Shown piece by piece: positions 1 to 6,735 of a DNA stretch of 10,667 nt (positions within the stretch are counted from its first letter, which is position 1; each line of letters begins with the position of its first letter). A model generated the notes under the pieces. That model was not told the origin of the DNA. It saw nothing but the letters and a program-made list of their open reading frames with translations, and searched no databases. This DNA is from Oscillospiraceae bacterium (lineage in GTDB: Bacteria; Bacillota; Clostridia; Oscillospirales; Acutalibacteraceae), in the NCBI GenBank assembly GCA_009779455.1, contig WREG01000054.1, positions 1-10,667 on the forward strand. Direction: 5' to 3'. The position numbers were made by a program, and so were the translations under genes.

Positions 1-477
1 CGAAGGGTAAATCCCTCCATCAACGTGACGATCCCCTTTGAAACGGTCAAGGCGGCGTATGAACAGGCGAAACAAAACCCAGCCGAGGAAATGCACTTCC
101 GACAGTTCCGCTTGAACGAATGGAACAACGCCGACATCCGCTGGATGCCGATGGATAAATGGGATGCCTGCGGTGAGGACTTTGACGAATCTGAACTTGA
201 AGGCAGACCCTGTTATTGCGGACTTGACCTTTCTTCCACCGGCGACCTCACGGCGCTGGTGCTGGTGTTTCCACCCGGCAATGACGATCACAAATACACC
301 GTCATGCCGTTTTACTGGCTGCCGGAAGATGTCATCGAACACCGAACCCGGCGCGATCACGTTCCCTACGTCGTTTGGCAAAAGACCGGGGTGTTTAACA
401 CCACCGAGGGCAATGTGGTGGACTACGATTTTATCGTATCGTTTATCGCTATCCTGATGATAAGCTTATTAGCTTAA
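1..477 (+). pseudogene. Phage terminase large subunit, internal fragment (broken at both ends)
   Basis: The frame is open from the first base of the window, so the N-terminal part (including the ATPase domain) lies outside or is lost; the GTG at 25 is an internal codon and not a convincing start. The visible part resembles the linker and start of the RNase H-like nuclease domain of TerL, the motor subunit that packages phage DNA. An NPAEE..FRQFRLNEW stretch is followed by W-M-P-M-D-K-W, then CGLDLSSTGDLTALV with the first metal-binding Asp, then the FYWLPED and Y-V-V-W-Q-K-T-G segments. TerL-like sequence stops at about base 435, just after G-N-V-V-D-Y-D-F. The last residues (VSFIAILMISLLA) do not fit the family and end at a chance stop. 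About half of the nuclease domain is missing. No other phage genes are visible, so this reads as a prophage relic. Confidence 0.87.
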
Positions 478-656
478 ATTCTGAGGAATACAATGTAAGG
501 AATCAGATTGAAGATTTCACGGTATATTACAGGAGTTATTCAAATCCGCTCATAGAAAATAACCCGTATCTTTTTGATATGTGTTTTACGGGTTATTATT
601 ACCCCAAATCAGCTGTCGAATATCTTAAAAGTTTAGATTTATCAATTTATCAATGA
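435..656 (+). pseudogene. Start-less 3' end of an unidentified gene fused to the terminase fragment
   Basis: In the frame one base behind the terminase frame, an open reading frame with no usable start runs about 73 codons to a TGA at 654-656. It begins exactly where terminase similarity ends. The predicted peptide is Tyr- and Asn-rich (for example R-I-V-Y-R-Y-P-D-D-K-L-I, then V-Y-Y-R-S-Y, then F-T-G-Y-Y-Y-P-K-S) and reads like real protein sequence rather than random translation, ending naturally ahead of a terminator. There is no ribosome binding site or ATG/GTG/TTG near its beginning; the only internal ATG lies far downstream. I do not recognise the family. The best reading is the C-terminal remnant of a gene whose front was removed by the rearrangement that also truncated the terminase. 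An assembly join would look the same. Confidence 0.6.
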
Positions 657-684
657 TGTTAAATTTTTAGCTTCATTACAAAAT

Positions 685-717
685 AAAAGGACGGTCGATT
701 ACCTCGCCGTCTTTTTT
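685..717. terminator. Rho-independent terminator, probably bidirectional
   Basis: GACGG (690-694) pairs with CCGTC (707-711). An inner CGA/TCG pairing leaves a short loop. A run of T follows on the plus strand, and the left flank AAAATAAAAG gives a T-rich tail on the minus strand. It could end the remnant gene on the left and the leftward transcript that finishes with the amidohydrolase at 801. The rest of 718-800 shows no gene or clear signal. Confidence 0.75.
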
Positions 718-800
718 ATTTATACCAATTTATACTAAACATAATTATAAATTCAAACGCCCGTATGATATTGCGCTATGTCGCGAAACTGGAAAATTCT

Positions 801-1598
801 TTATAACGCAAGCTCCAACAGCCTGCAAGCGTTCCCATACAGAATAGCGTTCTTTTCGCTGCCTTCAACCGGCAGCGATTTTATTTTGGCGATTTCATGC
901 GCCGCGTCGCTCCAGGGCGCGTCGGAGCCGAAAAGGATTTTATCCGCGCCGTGGGCCTTTACTATCCTTAAAAACTGCTCCTCGCTGTAATATTCAAAGC
1001 CCATCGACGTGTCGAAATAGATATCCTTGCCGGCAAGGTGTTTTTCCACGCCGTCCCACATGGCGTGGCTGCCCATGTGGGCGGCTATTATTGTGCCGCC
1101 CCGCAAATTATCAAGCATATTTGCCAGCCGCTTTGGGTCGCTGTGCAGGCTTGGTATGCCTATGTCCACCCCCGCGTGCAAAAGCACCATAAGCCCCTTG
1201 TCCAAAATGCAATCCAAAAAACGCAAAGCTTCCGGGTCGTCCACGTAAAACTCCTGGTATTCGGGATGGAGCTTCACGCCTTTGAAGCCCATCCCGCTTA
1301 CCATATTTATTTCTTCTTTATAATTTCCCGACGCGGGATGAAGCCCGGCGAAAGATATAATCCGGCCGGACTGCGCGCTTTTTGCCCATTCGTTTGTCTT
1401 TATTATCTGCGACGGCTTTGTGACAACGGGCTGGAGGACGGAGATATCCACTCCGCACCTGTCCATATTGCCGATTATGTCCGAAACCTTCCCCCCGCAG
1501 ACGGGCGGGCATATGTCTGTCACGTTTTCCGTCAAAGACGCCATCGCCCTGTCGGCGATGGCGTCAGGGAACGCATGGGTGTGAAAGTCAATTATCAT
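801..1598 (-). CDS. Amidohydrolase (Amidohydro_2, metal-dependent TIM-barrel hydrolase)
   Basis: A full-length 265-residue member of the Amidohydro_2 (ACMSD-like) branch of the amidohydrolase superfamily. These cytosolic metal enzymes carry out hydrolysis or non-oxidative decarboxylation. Visible signature residues are the N-terminal H6-T-H8 metal motif directly after beta-strand 1, K109-L-H111 in GVKLHPEYQEF, H141 in LLHAGVDIG, H174 in AAHMGSH, and D226 in ILFGSDAPW. All the metal and catalytic positions expected of the fold appear present, so the enzyme should be active. The substrate cannot be read from sequence. The ATG at 1598 shares an ATGA overlap with the stop of the upstream toxin gene, and a GGGGAAGG site at 1613-1606 inside that gene lies 7 bases before the start. 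Translation is therefore probably coupled to the toxin. A terminator at 685-717 lies downstream. Confidence 0.92.
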   Translation of the reverse strand: MIIDFHTHAFPDAIADRAMASLTENVTDICPPVCGGKVSDIIGNMDRCGVDISVLQPVVTKPSQIIKTNEWAKSAQSGRIISFAGLHPASGNYKEEINMVSGMGFKGVKLHPEYQEFYVDDPEALRFLDCILDKGLMVLLHAGVDIGIPSLHSDPKRLANMLDNLRGGTIIAAHMGSHAMWDGVEKHLAGKDIYFDTSMGFEYYSEEQFLRIVKAHGADKILFGSDAPWSDAAHEIAKIKSLPVEGSEKNAILYGNACRLLELAL

Positions 1599-1924
1599 TT
1601 TAAAGCCTTCCCCAATACATTATCAATATTTCTTCTGCTATGTATGACCGTGACAACAGAAACTGTGTTTTTTTCTTTAAACACTTGATAAATCACGGTA
1701 TAATTATTCACAAAAAACCGCCTTAACCCCAATGAATGCCAAGGCTCATTTTCGTATATCGGAAAACTTTCGGGAAACTGTTTTAATTTCTTGATATTTT
1801 CCGTAATACGTTTTTTTTGATTTTTGGCGATCTGCGGTTCTAAAAGCGTATAAGCGATATATCCGTAAATATCTTTTAAATCGGCTTTTGCGTTGGCGGA
1901 AATGACCACTTTCCATGTTTTCAT
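1595..1924 (-). CDS. RelE/ParE-family toxin of a type II toxin-antitoxin pair
   Basis: This 109-residue protein has the size and layout of RelE/ParE-superfamily toxins. It opens with a beta-strand (W-K-V-V-I-S), followed by the A-K-A-D-L-K-D-I-Y-G-Y-I helix, a basic second helix (K-K-R-I-T-E-N-I-K-K-L-K), the Q-F-P-E-S-F-P turn, then L-R-R-F-F-V-N-N-Y-T-V-I-Y and the C-terminal strand V-V-T-V-I-H-S-R-R-N. Family members either cleave ribosome-bound mRNA or poison gyrase; sequence alone does not separate these here, though the I-H-S-R-R-N-I ending is common in both. The start at 1924 overlaps the antitoxin stop as ATGA, with GGGAG at 1937-1933 eight bases upstream. The 3' end overlaps the amidohydrolase start the same way, which is unusual because toxin genes normally end the operon. 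Confidence 0.9.
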   Translation of the reverse strand: MKTWKVVISANAKADLKDIYGYIAYTLLEPQIAKNQKKRITENIKKLKQFPESFPIYENEPWHSLGLRRFFVNNYTVIYQVFKEKNTVSVVTVIHSRRNIDNVLGKALK

Positions 1925-2178
1925 ATATCAAACTCCCGGTCAAGCTCCGCAAAAACTTCGTCCATCGGGAAAACACGGCCGGCCGCGATATCGTCCAGCC
2001 CCGCTTGTATTTTTTTATTAATTTCCAAGTCAGTCAATTCTATCGGAAAATTTGCATTTTCCATAGGGATTAGCGTTATATTGCCGTTCTCTTCCTCGCG
2101 GAGCAGTACCTGCTTGGTATTGATCAAGCGCAATAAAATTTCTTGTATCGATTGCATATTTATAACCGTTTCGCTCAT
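1921..2178 (-). CDS. Antitoxin partner of the RelE/ParE toxin
   Basis: An 85-residue acidic protein directly upstream of the toxin and overlapping it by ATGA, the usual order for type II antitoxin-toxin pairs. The N-terminal half (N-M-Q-S-I-Q-E-I-L-L-R-L-I, then V-L-L-R-E-E-E-N-G-N-I-T-L-I-P) has a helix-then-strands look reminiscent of Phd/YefM DNA-binding antitoxins. The C-terminal half (G-L-D-D-I-A-A-G-R-V-F-P-M-D-E-V-F) resembles the toxin-embracing helix seen in RelB- or CopG-like antitoxins. The family assignment is therefore uncertain and rests mainly on context. I chose the ATG at 2178 over an in-frame TTG at 2187 because the AGGAG at 2192-2188 abuts the TTG but lies 9 bases before the ATG. 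It probably neutralises the toxin and represses its own promoter. Confidence 0.75.
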   Translation of the reverse strand: MSETVINMQSIQEILLRLINTKQVLLREEENGNITLIPMENANFPIELTDLEINKKIQAGLDDIAAGRVFPMDEVFAELDREFDI

Positions 2179-2198
2179 TATAATCAACTCCTGCTTCT

Positions 2199-2227
2199 AT
2201 TATATACCCGGATAATAAAAATTACAA
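2199..2227 (-). promoter_or_regulatory. Sigma-A-type promoter of the antitoxin-toxin-amidohydrolase operon
   Basis: On the minus strand TTGTAA (2227-2222) and a consensus TATAAT (2204-2199) are separated by exactly 17 bases, with the antitoxin ribosome binding site a few bases after the expected start of transcription. The -35 box overlaps the stop codon region of the upstream HAD gene, so the trio can be transcribed independently although it sits in a same-strand gene series. Confidence 0.6.
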
Positions 2228-2896
2228 TAATATTTTAAGAACATCGGCCAATGTATTGCCACTATATGTTGCTGGGCAATCATTTGACATATTTCGGTTT
2301 TTGCGGTTCAGCCAAAATGAATCAATCCCTAATTTTTGCGCCCCAAAAACATCCGCAGCCAGAGAATCGCCGATATGCAGCACCTCCTGATTCGATAAAT
2401 TCATTTTTTCCAAAGCCGTTTGGAAAATTTCCGGACGGGGCTTATATGATCTTGCTTCTTCGCTGGTAATTATATTTTCAAAAGCCATGCCATGAAAATC
2501 CATTGCCTTTAGAATATCTTTTCTGTCAATATTAGAAACAATACACACAGGAAGAGCATTCTCTTCTAAAAACGGCAGCGTGTCCTCAAATATTTCCGGC
2601 TTGACCCAATAACTAAATAATAGTTCATCAATATCCAAATCTAAATTTTTGCATTGAAAGCATATCAATGTTTTTTGGATTGATATAATCTCTATTTCTC
2701 TTTGCGTCCTAAAGTTCCCACCGAAGCTATTTTTAGAAAGCTGCCGAAATTCAGACCACAAGTATGAAGCAACTTCCTTTTGCGTATTGCTTGAAGGCAA
2801 GCAATAACTTATCTTCCGCGTTATAGTTGCAATCGCCGCGTCATCTTCGTGTACTAAAGTTCCATAGAAATCCAAAAAAAGAGCTTTGTATTTCAA
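2222..2896 (-). CDS. HAD-superfamily hydrolase
   Basis: A 224-residue soluble haloacid-dehalogenase-superfamily protein with all four motifs. Motif I is F-L-D9-F-Y11-G-T-L with nucleophile D9, motif II is I-V-S121-N, motif III is K152 in Y-K-P-R-P-E-I-F, and motif IV is H-I-G-D177 with D182 following. The region between motifs I and II forms an alpha-helical cap (about residues 17-90), as in the C1-cap phosphatases. The second position of motif I is Tyr rather than the Asp that acts as acid/base in most phosphatases, a feature shared with L-2-haloacid dehalogenases and some uncharacterised HADs; the reaction is therefore uncertain. The start is TTG: GGAGGG at 2908-2903 lies 6 bases upstream and no ATG is placed as well. 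The gene appears more AT-rich than the sulfatase and oxidoreductase genes nearby. It lies 45 bases after the oxidoreductase on the same strand. Confidence 0.92.
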   Translation of the reverse strand: MKYKALFLDFYGTLVHEDDAAIATITRKISYCLPSSNTQKEVASYLWSEFRQLSKNSFGGNFRTQREIEIISIQKTLICFQCKNLDLDIDELLFSYWVKPEIFEDTLPFLEENALPVCIVSNIDRKDILKAMDFHGMAFENIITSEEARSYKPRPEIFQTALEKMNLSNQEVLHIGDSLAADVFGAQKLGIDSFWLNRKNRNMSNDCPATYSGNTLADVLKILL

Positions 2897-2941
2897 AATT
2901 TTCCCTCCGCGCCCGATCTGTCCGTTATATTTTAAAAATAT

Positions 2942-4087
2942 TTAAAATAACTTCGTAATTTGCTGCTCAAGCGGCAAATTCCCCCTGAAATCCGGCATCA
3001 TGATTTCTCTGCCGTTATTCGTGGCGGATATTTCAGAGAGCAGCCCAACCGCAGTCCATTCGCATGCGTCGTATATGTCTATGGCGGGCTTCGCGCCGGT
3101 TTTGACCGCTTCAAGGAAGTCGTCCACAAGGAAGAAGTCCCCGCCCCAGTGGCCGGTGTTTTTTTGCTCCTCCGTGGCGTTTTTAAAGCGGTCGGGGAGG
3201 TATTTTTCGTAATAATCCGAGAGCGGCTGCCATTTCGGGCTGAAAGCGTCGGAAACCCCGTCGTTTATCCAGACCTTGTGGTCGTCACCCAGTCCCCGGG
3301 GGGCCTCGTAGCAGCCGTTTGTCCCTTGCAGGCTGTAATATGACAAATTGTGCGGGCGGTTCGACATACAGTCCACGCGTACATTTACAAGCCCGCCGCT
3401 TTCAAGGCGGCAGAGGGTGATTGTGGTGTCGTCCTGCCGCAGGCCTGTCTCTTTTGCCACATTTTGCCCGGAGCCGAGGGATATCACGCTTTTTATTTTA
3501 TCCCCTCCATTTGCGAACCATTGCATTACGGGGCCTACGCTGTGCGTGGGGTAGAAACATCCCCTTTTTCCGCATTGCCACCAGTTTCGCCAGGTCTTTT
3601 TGCCGTCCGGGTATACAAGGCGGTCGCGGATGTTGTGGAGGTACTCCCCCTCGCCGAAATAAAGCCTGCCGAACAGGCCGTCTTTCACCATCCCCGCGAT
3701 AACCTGGTTCTGCGGTATGTAGGCGTAATTTTCGGCGAACATATAGGTTTTGCCGCTTTTTTCCACGGCCTCGATAAGCCACCAAAGCTCGTCCATTGTG
3801 ACCCCCGCCGTGACTTCCGACAGCACGTGCTTCCCCGCTTCAAGGGCTTTTATCACCTGCTCCGCATGGAACTGCATGGGCGTAGCAACAACAACCGCGT
3901 CTATGTCGCTTTCGAGCATATCCTCATAAACCCTGTAGGTTTTCGTGATGCCGTGCTTTTCCGCGTTTTCTTTGAGGACGTTTTCGTCAAGGTCGCAGAG
4001 GGCTGTCAGCTCAACGTCCTCCGGGTGGTTTTTAAAGCCCAGGGCGAAGCTTAGGCAGCGCGCCCCGGCCATTCCGATTTTTAACAT
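2942..4087 (-). CDS. Gfo/Idh/MocA-family NAD(P)-dependent oxidoreductase, GH109-like
   Basis: A 381-residue cytosolic protein with an N-terminal Rossmann domain (L-K-I-G-M-A-G-A at 2-9; C-D-L-D at 31-34; V-V-V-A-T-P at 65-70, then F-H-A-E) and a C-terminal Gfo/Idh/MocA alpha/beta domain. The usual E-K-P motif after G-K-H-V is replaced by S-E-V-T-A-G (90-95), so the lysine is missing. With E-N-Y-A-Y (119-123) and C-F-Y-P-T-H-S-V-G-P (177-186), this resembles the glycosidase-like GH109 branch, which uses tightly bound NAD for a redox-assisted elimination at alpha-N-acetylgalactosaminides. That comparison is by eye and is an inference; a sugar dehydrogenase is the alternative. AAGGAGA at 4100-4094 precedes the ATG by 6 bases and overlaps the stop of the upstream DUF2461 gene, suggesting co-transcription. 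The nearby sulfatase and TIM-barrel isomerase fit glycan catabolism. Confidence 0.93.
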   Translation of the reverse strand: MLKIGMAGARCLSFALGFKNHPEDVELTALCDLDENVLKENAEKHGITKTYRVYEDMLESDIDAVVVATPMQFHAEQVIKALEAGKHVLSEVTAGVTMDELWWLIEAVEKSGKTYMFAENYAYIPQNQVIAGMVKDGLFGRLYFGEGEYLHNIRDRLVYPDGKKTWRNWWQCGKRGCFYPTHSVGPVMQWFANGGDKIKSVISLGSGQNVAKETGLRQDDTTITLCRLESGGLVNVRVDCMSNRPHNLSYYSLQGTNGCYEAPRGLGDDHKVWINDGVSDAFSPKWQPLSDYYEKYLPDRFKNATEEQKNTGHWGGDFFLVDDFLEAVKTGAKPAIDIYDACEWTAVGLLSEISATNNGREIMMPDFRGNLPLEQQITKLF

Positions 4088-4099
4088 AAGAAATCTCCT

Positions 4100-4771
4100 T
4101 TATTTTCTTTCTTCCGCTTTTATAAGGAATTTGTATATTGGTTCAAGGGTTCTATACCCTTCGGCTACAACATCCGGCAGTTTTTCTGAATATAATAAAT
4201 CAAAATCGGCGCTGTAATGTATAAAACATATGCCTTTGCGGTTGAGCCAATTACGCAGGTTTTCCGGGGCGCCGGGGAACCTGCTTTTTTTATATGTATC
4301 CCCTTCAAGCGCGAATAAATTTTGGTTTTCGTAAACCTTTAGCGCCGCTTTGAAATCTTTGTCGCCGTCCAGTATCAGCTTGCGGATGCTCTCCATGCTC
4401 GACGTCCCGGCGGAATAATAGCCGGAGCCGTAAAAGAAATTGTCGGGGGAAATCACGAAAAAGAATTCGGGAAGGTTCACGTGCTTTTCCCGCACAAACA
4501 TACACCACATCATGTCGCGGAACAGGGATTTGTCCTTTGAAAAGCGGATGTCGCGCCAAATTCGGGAAATCGAGCCGTCAATTTTGGGCGAGCAGATCAA
4601 TTTGCCGTCTATATCCGACAATGCGGGTGCAAGGGCGGTTACAAGGGCTTTAAAAGGCTCCACAAGGTATTTTTGGTAGTCGCTTTTATGCTCTTCAAAC
4701 CACGCTTTGTCGTTGCGCAGCCTGTTTTCAACTAAAAATTCGATTGATTTTTTTGAAAACAATGTGTTCAT
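4100..4771 (-). CDS. DUF2461 / TIGR02453-family protein
   Basis: A 223-residue protein of a widespread family with no established biochemical function. Family hallmarks seen are the N-terminal F-L-V-E-N-R-L-R-N-D-K-A-W-F-E-E-H-K stretch (12-29), the strongly conserved I-S-R-I-W-R-D-I-R-F-S-K-D-K block (68-81) followed by F-R-D-M-M-W, and a Gly/Tyr-rich F-F-Y-G-S-G-Y-Y (112-119). Length is normal for the family and no signal peptide or membrane segment is visible, so it should be cytosolic. The ATG at 4771 has only a weak AGGA about a dozen bases upstream; an earlier ATG slightly upstream runs into a stop. Its stop overlaps the ribosome binding site of the oxidoreductase gene, so the two are probably one transcript. 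No functional link between them is evident. Confidence 0.92.
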   Translation of the reverse strand: MNTLFSKKSIEFLVENRLRNDKAWFEEHKSDYQKYLVEPFKALVTALAPALSDIDGKLICSPKIDGSISRIWRDIRFSKDKSLFRDMMWCMFVREKHVNLPEFFFVISPDNFFYGSGYYSAGTSSMESIRKLILDGDKDFKAALKVYENQNLFALEGDTYKKSRFPGAPENLRNWLNRKGICFIHYSADFDLLYSEKLPDVVAEGYRTLEPIYKFLIKAEERK

Positions 4772-4816
4772 GTTTCATTCATATCCTTTTTTCCTTTTTT
4801 ACTAAAATTATGGGGT

Positions 4817-5281
4817 TCATTCGCGGTACGCTCTTTTTTCTTTTATATCAAGAGTATCCCAATACGATTTATCAGTAAATTTGAATAATGTAATTTTAGT
4901 CGGAACGCATTTAATAATAACGCCGTCTTTAGCAGGAGGATATAAGCCACCCGCTTGGTGAGGAAACTTAATATCGTATTTTTTTGAATATTCAGGATTT
5001 TCGGAAGGATAATTAACCGATGTTGCCTCTGCAGCGGCGATGGCTTCAATCTGTATGGAACCGGTTGCAAGCGCCACATAGGGGTTTGCGCAGATTTGCT
5101 GATACTTCGGGCTTGGGTTGCCCGTCCCAAAATAAATATCTAAACCGATATTTACAGGGTTGATTGTCCTTGCTGTTACCTTATTGTCCTGTGATGTCGC
5201 AAAAACAATCGTTTTTGTTTCTTCCAAAACTCTAATAATTTCTTTCGCTAATTCATCAAAATTAAGCATTGTCGCGTTCAT
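4817..5281 (-). CDS. Pyridoxamine 5'-phosphate oxidase-like (FMN-binding split-barrel) protein
   Basis: A 154-residue protein with the pattern of the small PNPOx-like flavoproteins: an N-terminal helix (F-D-E-L-A-K-E-I-I-R-V-L-E), the strand pair T-I-V-F-A-T-S-Q-D-N-K-V-T-A-R-T-I-N-P, I-Y-F-G-T-G (the strand facing FMN), then S-P-K-Y-Q-Q-I-C-A-N-P-Y-V-A-L-A, which is the typical K-x-x-N-P segment, and a strand G-S-I-Q-I-E-A-I-A. Such proteins bind FMN or F420-like cofactors and reduce or sense small molecules; the substrate is unknown and it is too short and divergent to call as PdxH. AAGGAG lies 8 bases before the ATG. It sits between the sulfatase and DUF2461 genes with gaps of about 50 bases and looks more AT-rich than the sulfatase. 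Confidence 0.87.
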   Translation of the reverse strand: MNATMLNFDELAKEIIRVLEETKTIVFATSQDNKVTARTINPVNIGLDIYFGTGNPSPKYQQICANPYVALATGSIQIEAIAAAEATSVNYPSENPEYSKKYDIKFPHQAGGLYPPAKDGVIIKCVPTKITLFKFTDKSYWDTLDIKEKRAYRE

Positions 5282-5333
5282 TCTTCATACTCCTTCGTTT
5301 TTAAGGTTTTCAATGATTTTTCTCAGTTGGTTT

Positions 5334-6713
5334 TCAATAAATTTTATTATTCAAAAGCTGGTTTTCGCACCAGGCGTTCACGCAAAGCCTGTCCCCGAGC
5401 CGTTCAAGCTCGCAATAAAGCTCCCGCCGCCGCCCTTTTAATATATCGGCGTATTTTTCGTCATAAACAAGGTTTTCGCATTCGTACCCGTCTTTTTCAA
5501 GGTCGTAAAGCTCGTCCACATCTGTCAGGTTCCAGATATATTTTATATTGTCCTTTATTATCATCCGCTGTGTATAAAGCCCGAACTGGGCGCCGTTATA
5601 GGAGGCGCATAAAAACTCCCTGAACGCGCCCTCGCCCGTTTCGCCCGTCAAAAGAGGGGCGAGGGATTTTCCGTCAAGCCCCGCGCCGTCAGGCGTTTCG
5701 ATTCCGCAAAGAGAAAACAGGGTCGGGGCGATATCAAGGGAAGCGTTCACAAGGGCGTCGCCAAAGCTTTTATGTTCATTTTCCGTCCCCTTTAATATGA
5801 ACGGAACCCGAACAACGTCGTCATACATTACGTAATGTTTTTCGTGCATACGGTGGGAGCCGCACATCTCCCCGTGGTCGGCGGTGAATATTATGATTGT
5901 GTCGTTGTAAAGCCCTTTTTCTTTAAGCGCGCCCGTTATCATGCCCACTGCGGCGTCAAGCTGGGTCACGAGGGCGAAATAGCAGCGCAGGCGTTCCGCG
6001 AATACGTCAAAACCGTCGTTTTCGATATTCCATGAATACATCTGCTGTTTTTGTATATAAGGCTTATTGATAAATTTTTCGTTCATGAAGCTGTAAGGCG
6101 GGTCTATCTTCAAATCCTTATACATATTGTAATATTTTTCTTTAGGGATAAACGGCACATGGGTCTCGCTGAACTCGATTTGCATATAAAAAGGCCTGTC
6201 TGCGGTTTTTATGTTTTCCGCGGCGTTTTCCGCCAGCCATTCGCCTACAGAAGGCGACGGGGAGGTGTCAGGGCGGCAATCCTTGAAATATTCGACGCCG
6301 CTCAAAGTTGATTTCTCCGAGGGGTATTTTTTGCCGTATTCCGCAAAAGAAACATGGCTGTCAAAGCCGTACTCGCAGGGGCTGAATCGGTCTGTTATGC
6401 CCCATTTGCCGAAATGCCGGGTTTCATAGCCGTTTTGCCGCAAGGTTTTCACAAAATTAAAGTCCTCCGGCAGCAAAAACCGCTCCGGGAAAAGCCCCGG
6501 GTTCGCTATCGCGCCGCTTTTTTCGGAGATTTTGCCGCTCAATATAGCCGTCCTCGCGGGAGCGCAGACGGGGCTTTGGGTGTAGCCCCTGTTAAAAAAA
6601 TAGCCGTCGCGGCAAAGCGCGTCAAGGTTCGGCGTGTGAACGGGATATTTTTTTGTTTCGCCGATTACGTCATAGCGCAGCTGGTCGGCGATTATAAGGA
6701 TAATATTTTTCAT
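5334..6713 (-). CDS. Sulfatase (arylsulfatase / alkaline-phosphatase superfamily, Cys-type)
   Basis: A complete 459-residue S1-type sulfatase that should hydrolyse sulfate esters on sugars or aryl compounds. The active-site signature is C50-A-P-A-R54 followed by T-A-I-L-S-G; the Cys must be oxidised to formylglycine, in anaerobes normally by a radical-SAM anSME. Metal ligands and catalytic positions are visible: D10-Q11 near the N-terminus, H100-F-G-K103, H185 in S-E-T-H-V-P-F, D279-H280 in F-T-A-D-H-G-E, and K292 in H-E-K-H-Y. There is no signal peptide, so the enzyme is predicted cytosolic and would act on imported sulfated mono- or oligosaccharides. No anSME is in the window. Only an AT-rich, poor ribosome binding site precedes the ATG, and a palindromic repeat fills the gap to yhbY. 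The Gfo/Idh/MocA gene downstream suggests a shared glycan-use role. Confidence 0.95.
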   Translation of the reverse strand: MKNIILIIADQLRYDVIGETKKYPVHTPNLDALCRDGYFFNRGYTQSPVCAPARTAILSGKISEKSGAIANPGLFPERFLLPEDFNFVKTLRQNGYETRHFGKWGITDRFSPCEYGFDSHVSFAEYGKKYPSEKSTLSGVEYFKDCRPDTSPSPSVGEWLAENAAENIKTADRPFYMQIEFSETHVPFIPKEKYYNMYKDLKIDPPYSFMNEKFINKPYIQKQQMYSWNIENDGFDVFAERLRCYFALVTQLDAAVGMITGALKEKGLYNDTIIIFTADHGEMCGSHRMHEKHYVMYDDVVRVPFILKGTENEHKSFGDALVNASLDIAPTLFSLCGIETPDGAGLDGKSLAPLLTGETGEGAFREFLCASYNGAQFGLYTQRMIIKDNIKYIWNLTDVDELYDLEKDGYECENLVYDEKYADILKGRRRELYCELERLGDRLCVNAWCENQLLNNKIY

Positions 6714-6735
6714 TTTTAAAGTTTTTTACAATTCC

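Noticed and set aside
478..800. Possible attachment site or tRNA explaining the prophage relic
   Set aside because: No tRNA-like cloverleaf or duplicated core is visible; only the gene remnant and a terminator can be supported.
1038..1688. 216-codon plus-strand open frame opposite the amidohydrolase and toxin
   Set aside because: It spans two clear genes on the other strand, and its His/Val/Ala-rich composition is typical of an antisense frame.
2179..2187. TTG start giving the antitoxin three extra residues
   Set aside because: The AGGAG directly abuts this TTG, leaving no spacing; the ATG at 2178 is correctly spaced.
3350..4054. Long plus-strand open frame (234 codons) opposite the oxidoreductase gene
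   Set aside because: It is the antisense shadow of a well-supported gene in GC-rich codons and shows no recognisable motif or ribosome binding site.
6354..6719. 121-codon plus-strand frame opposite the sulfatase N-terminus
   Set aside because: It overlaps the sulfatase active-site coding region and has no family resemblance.
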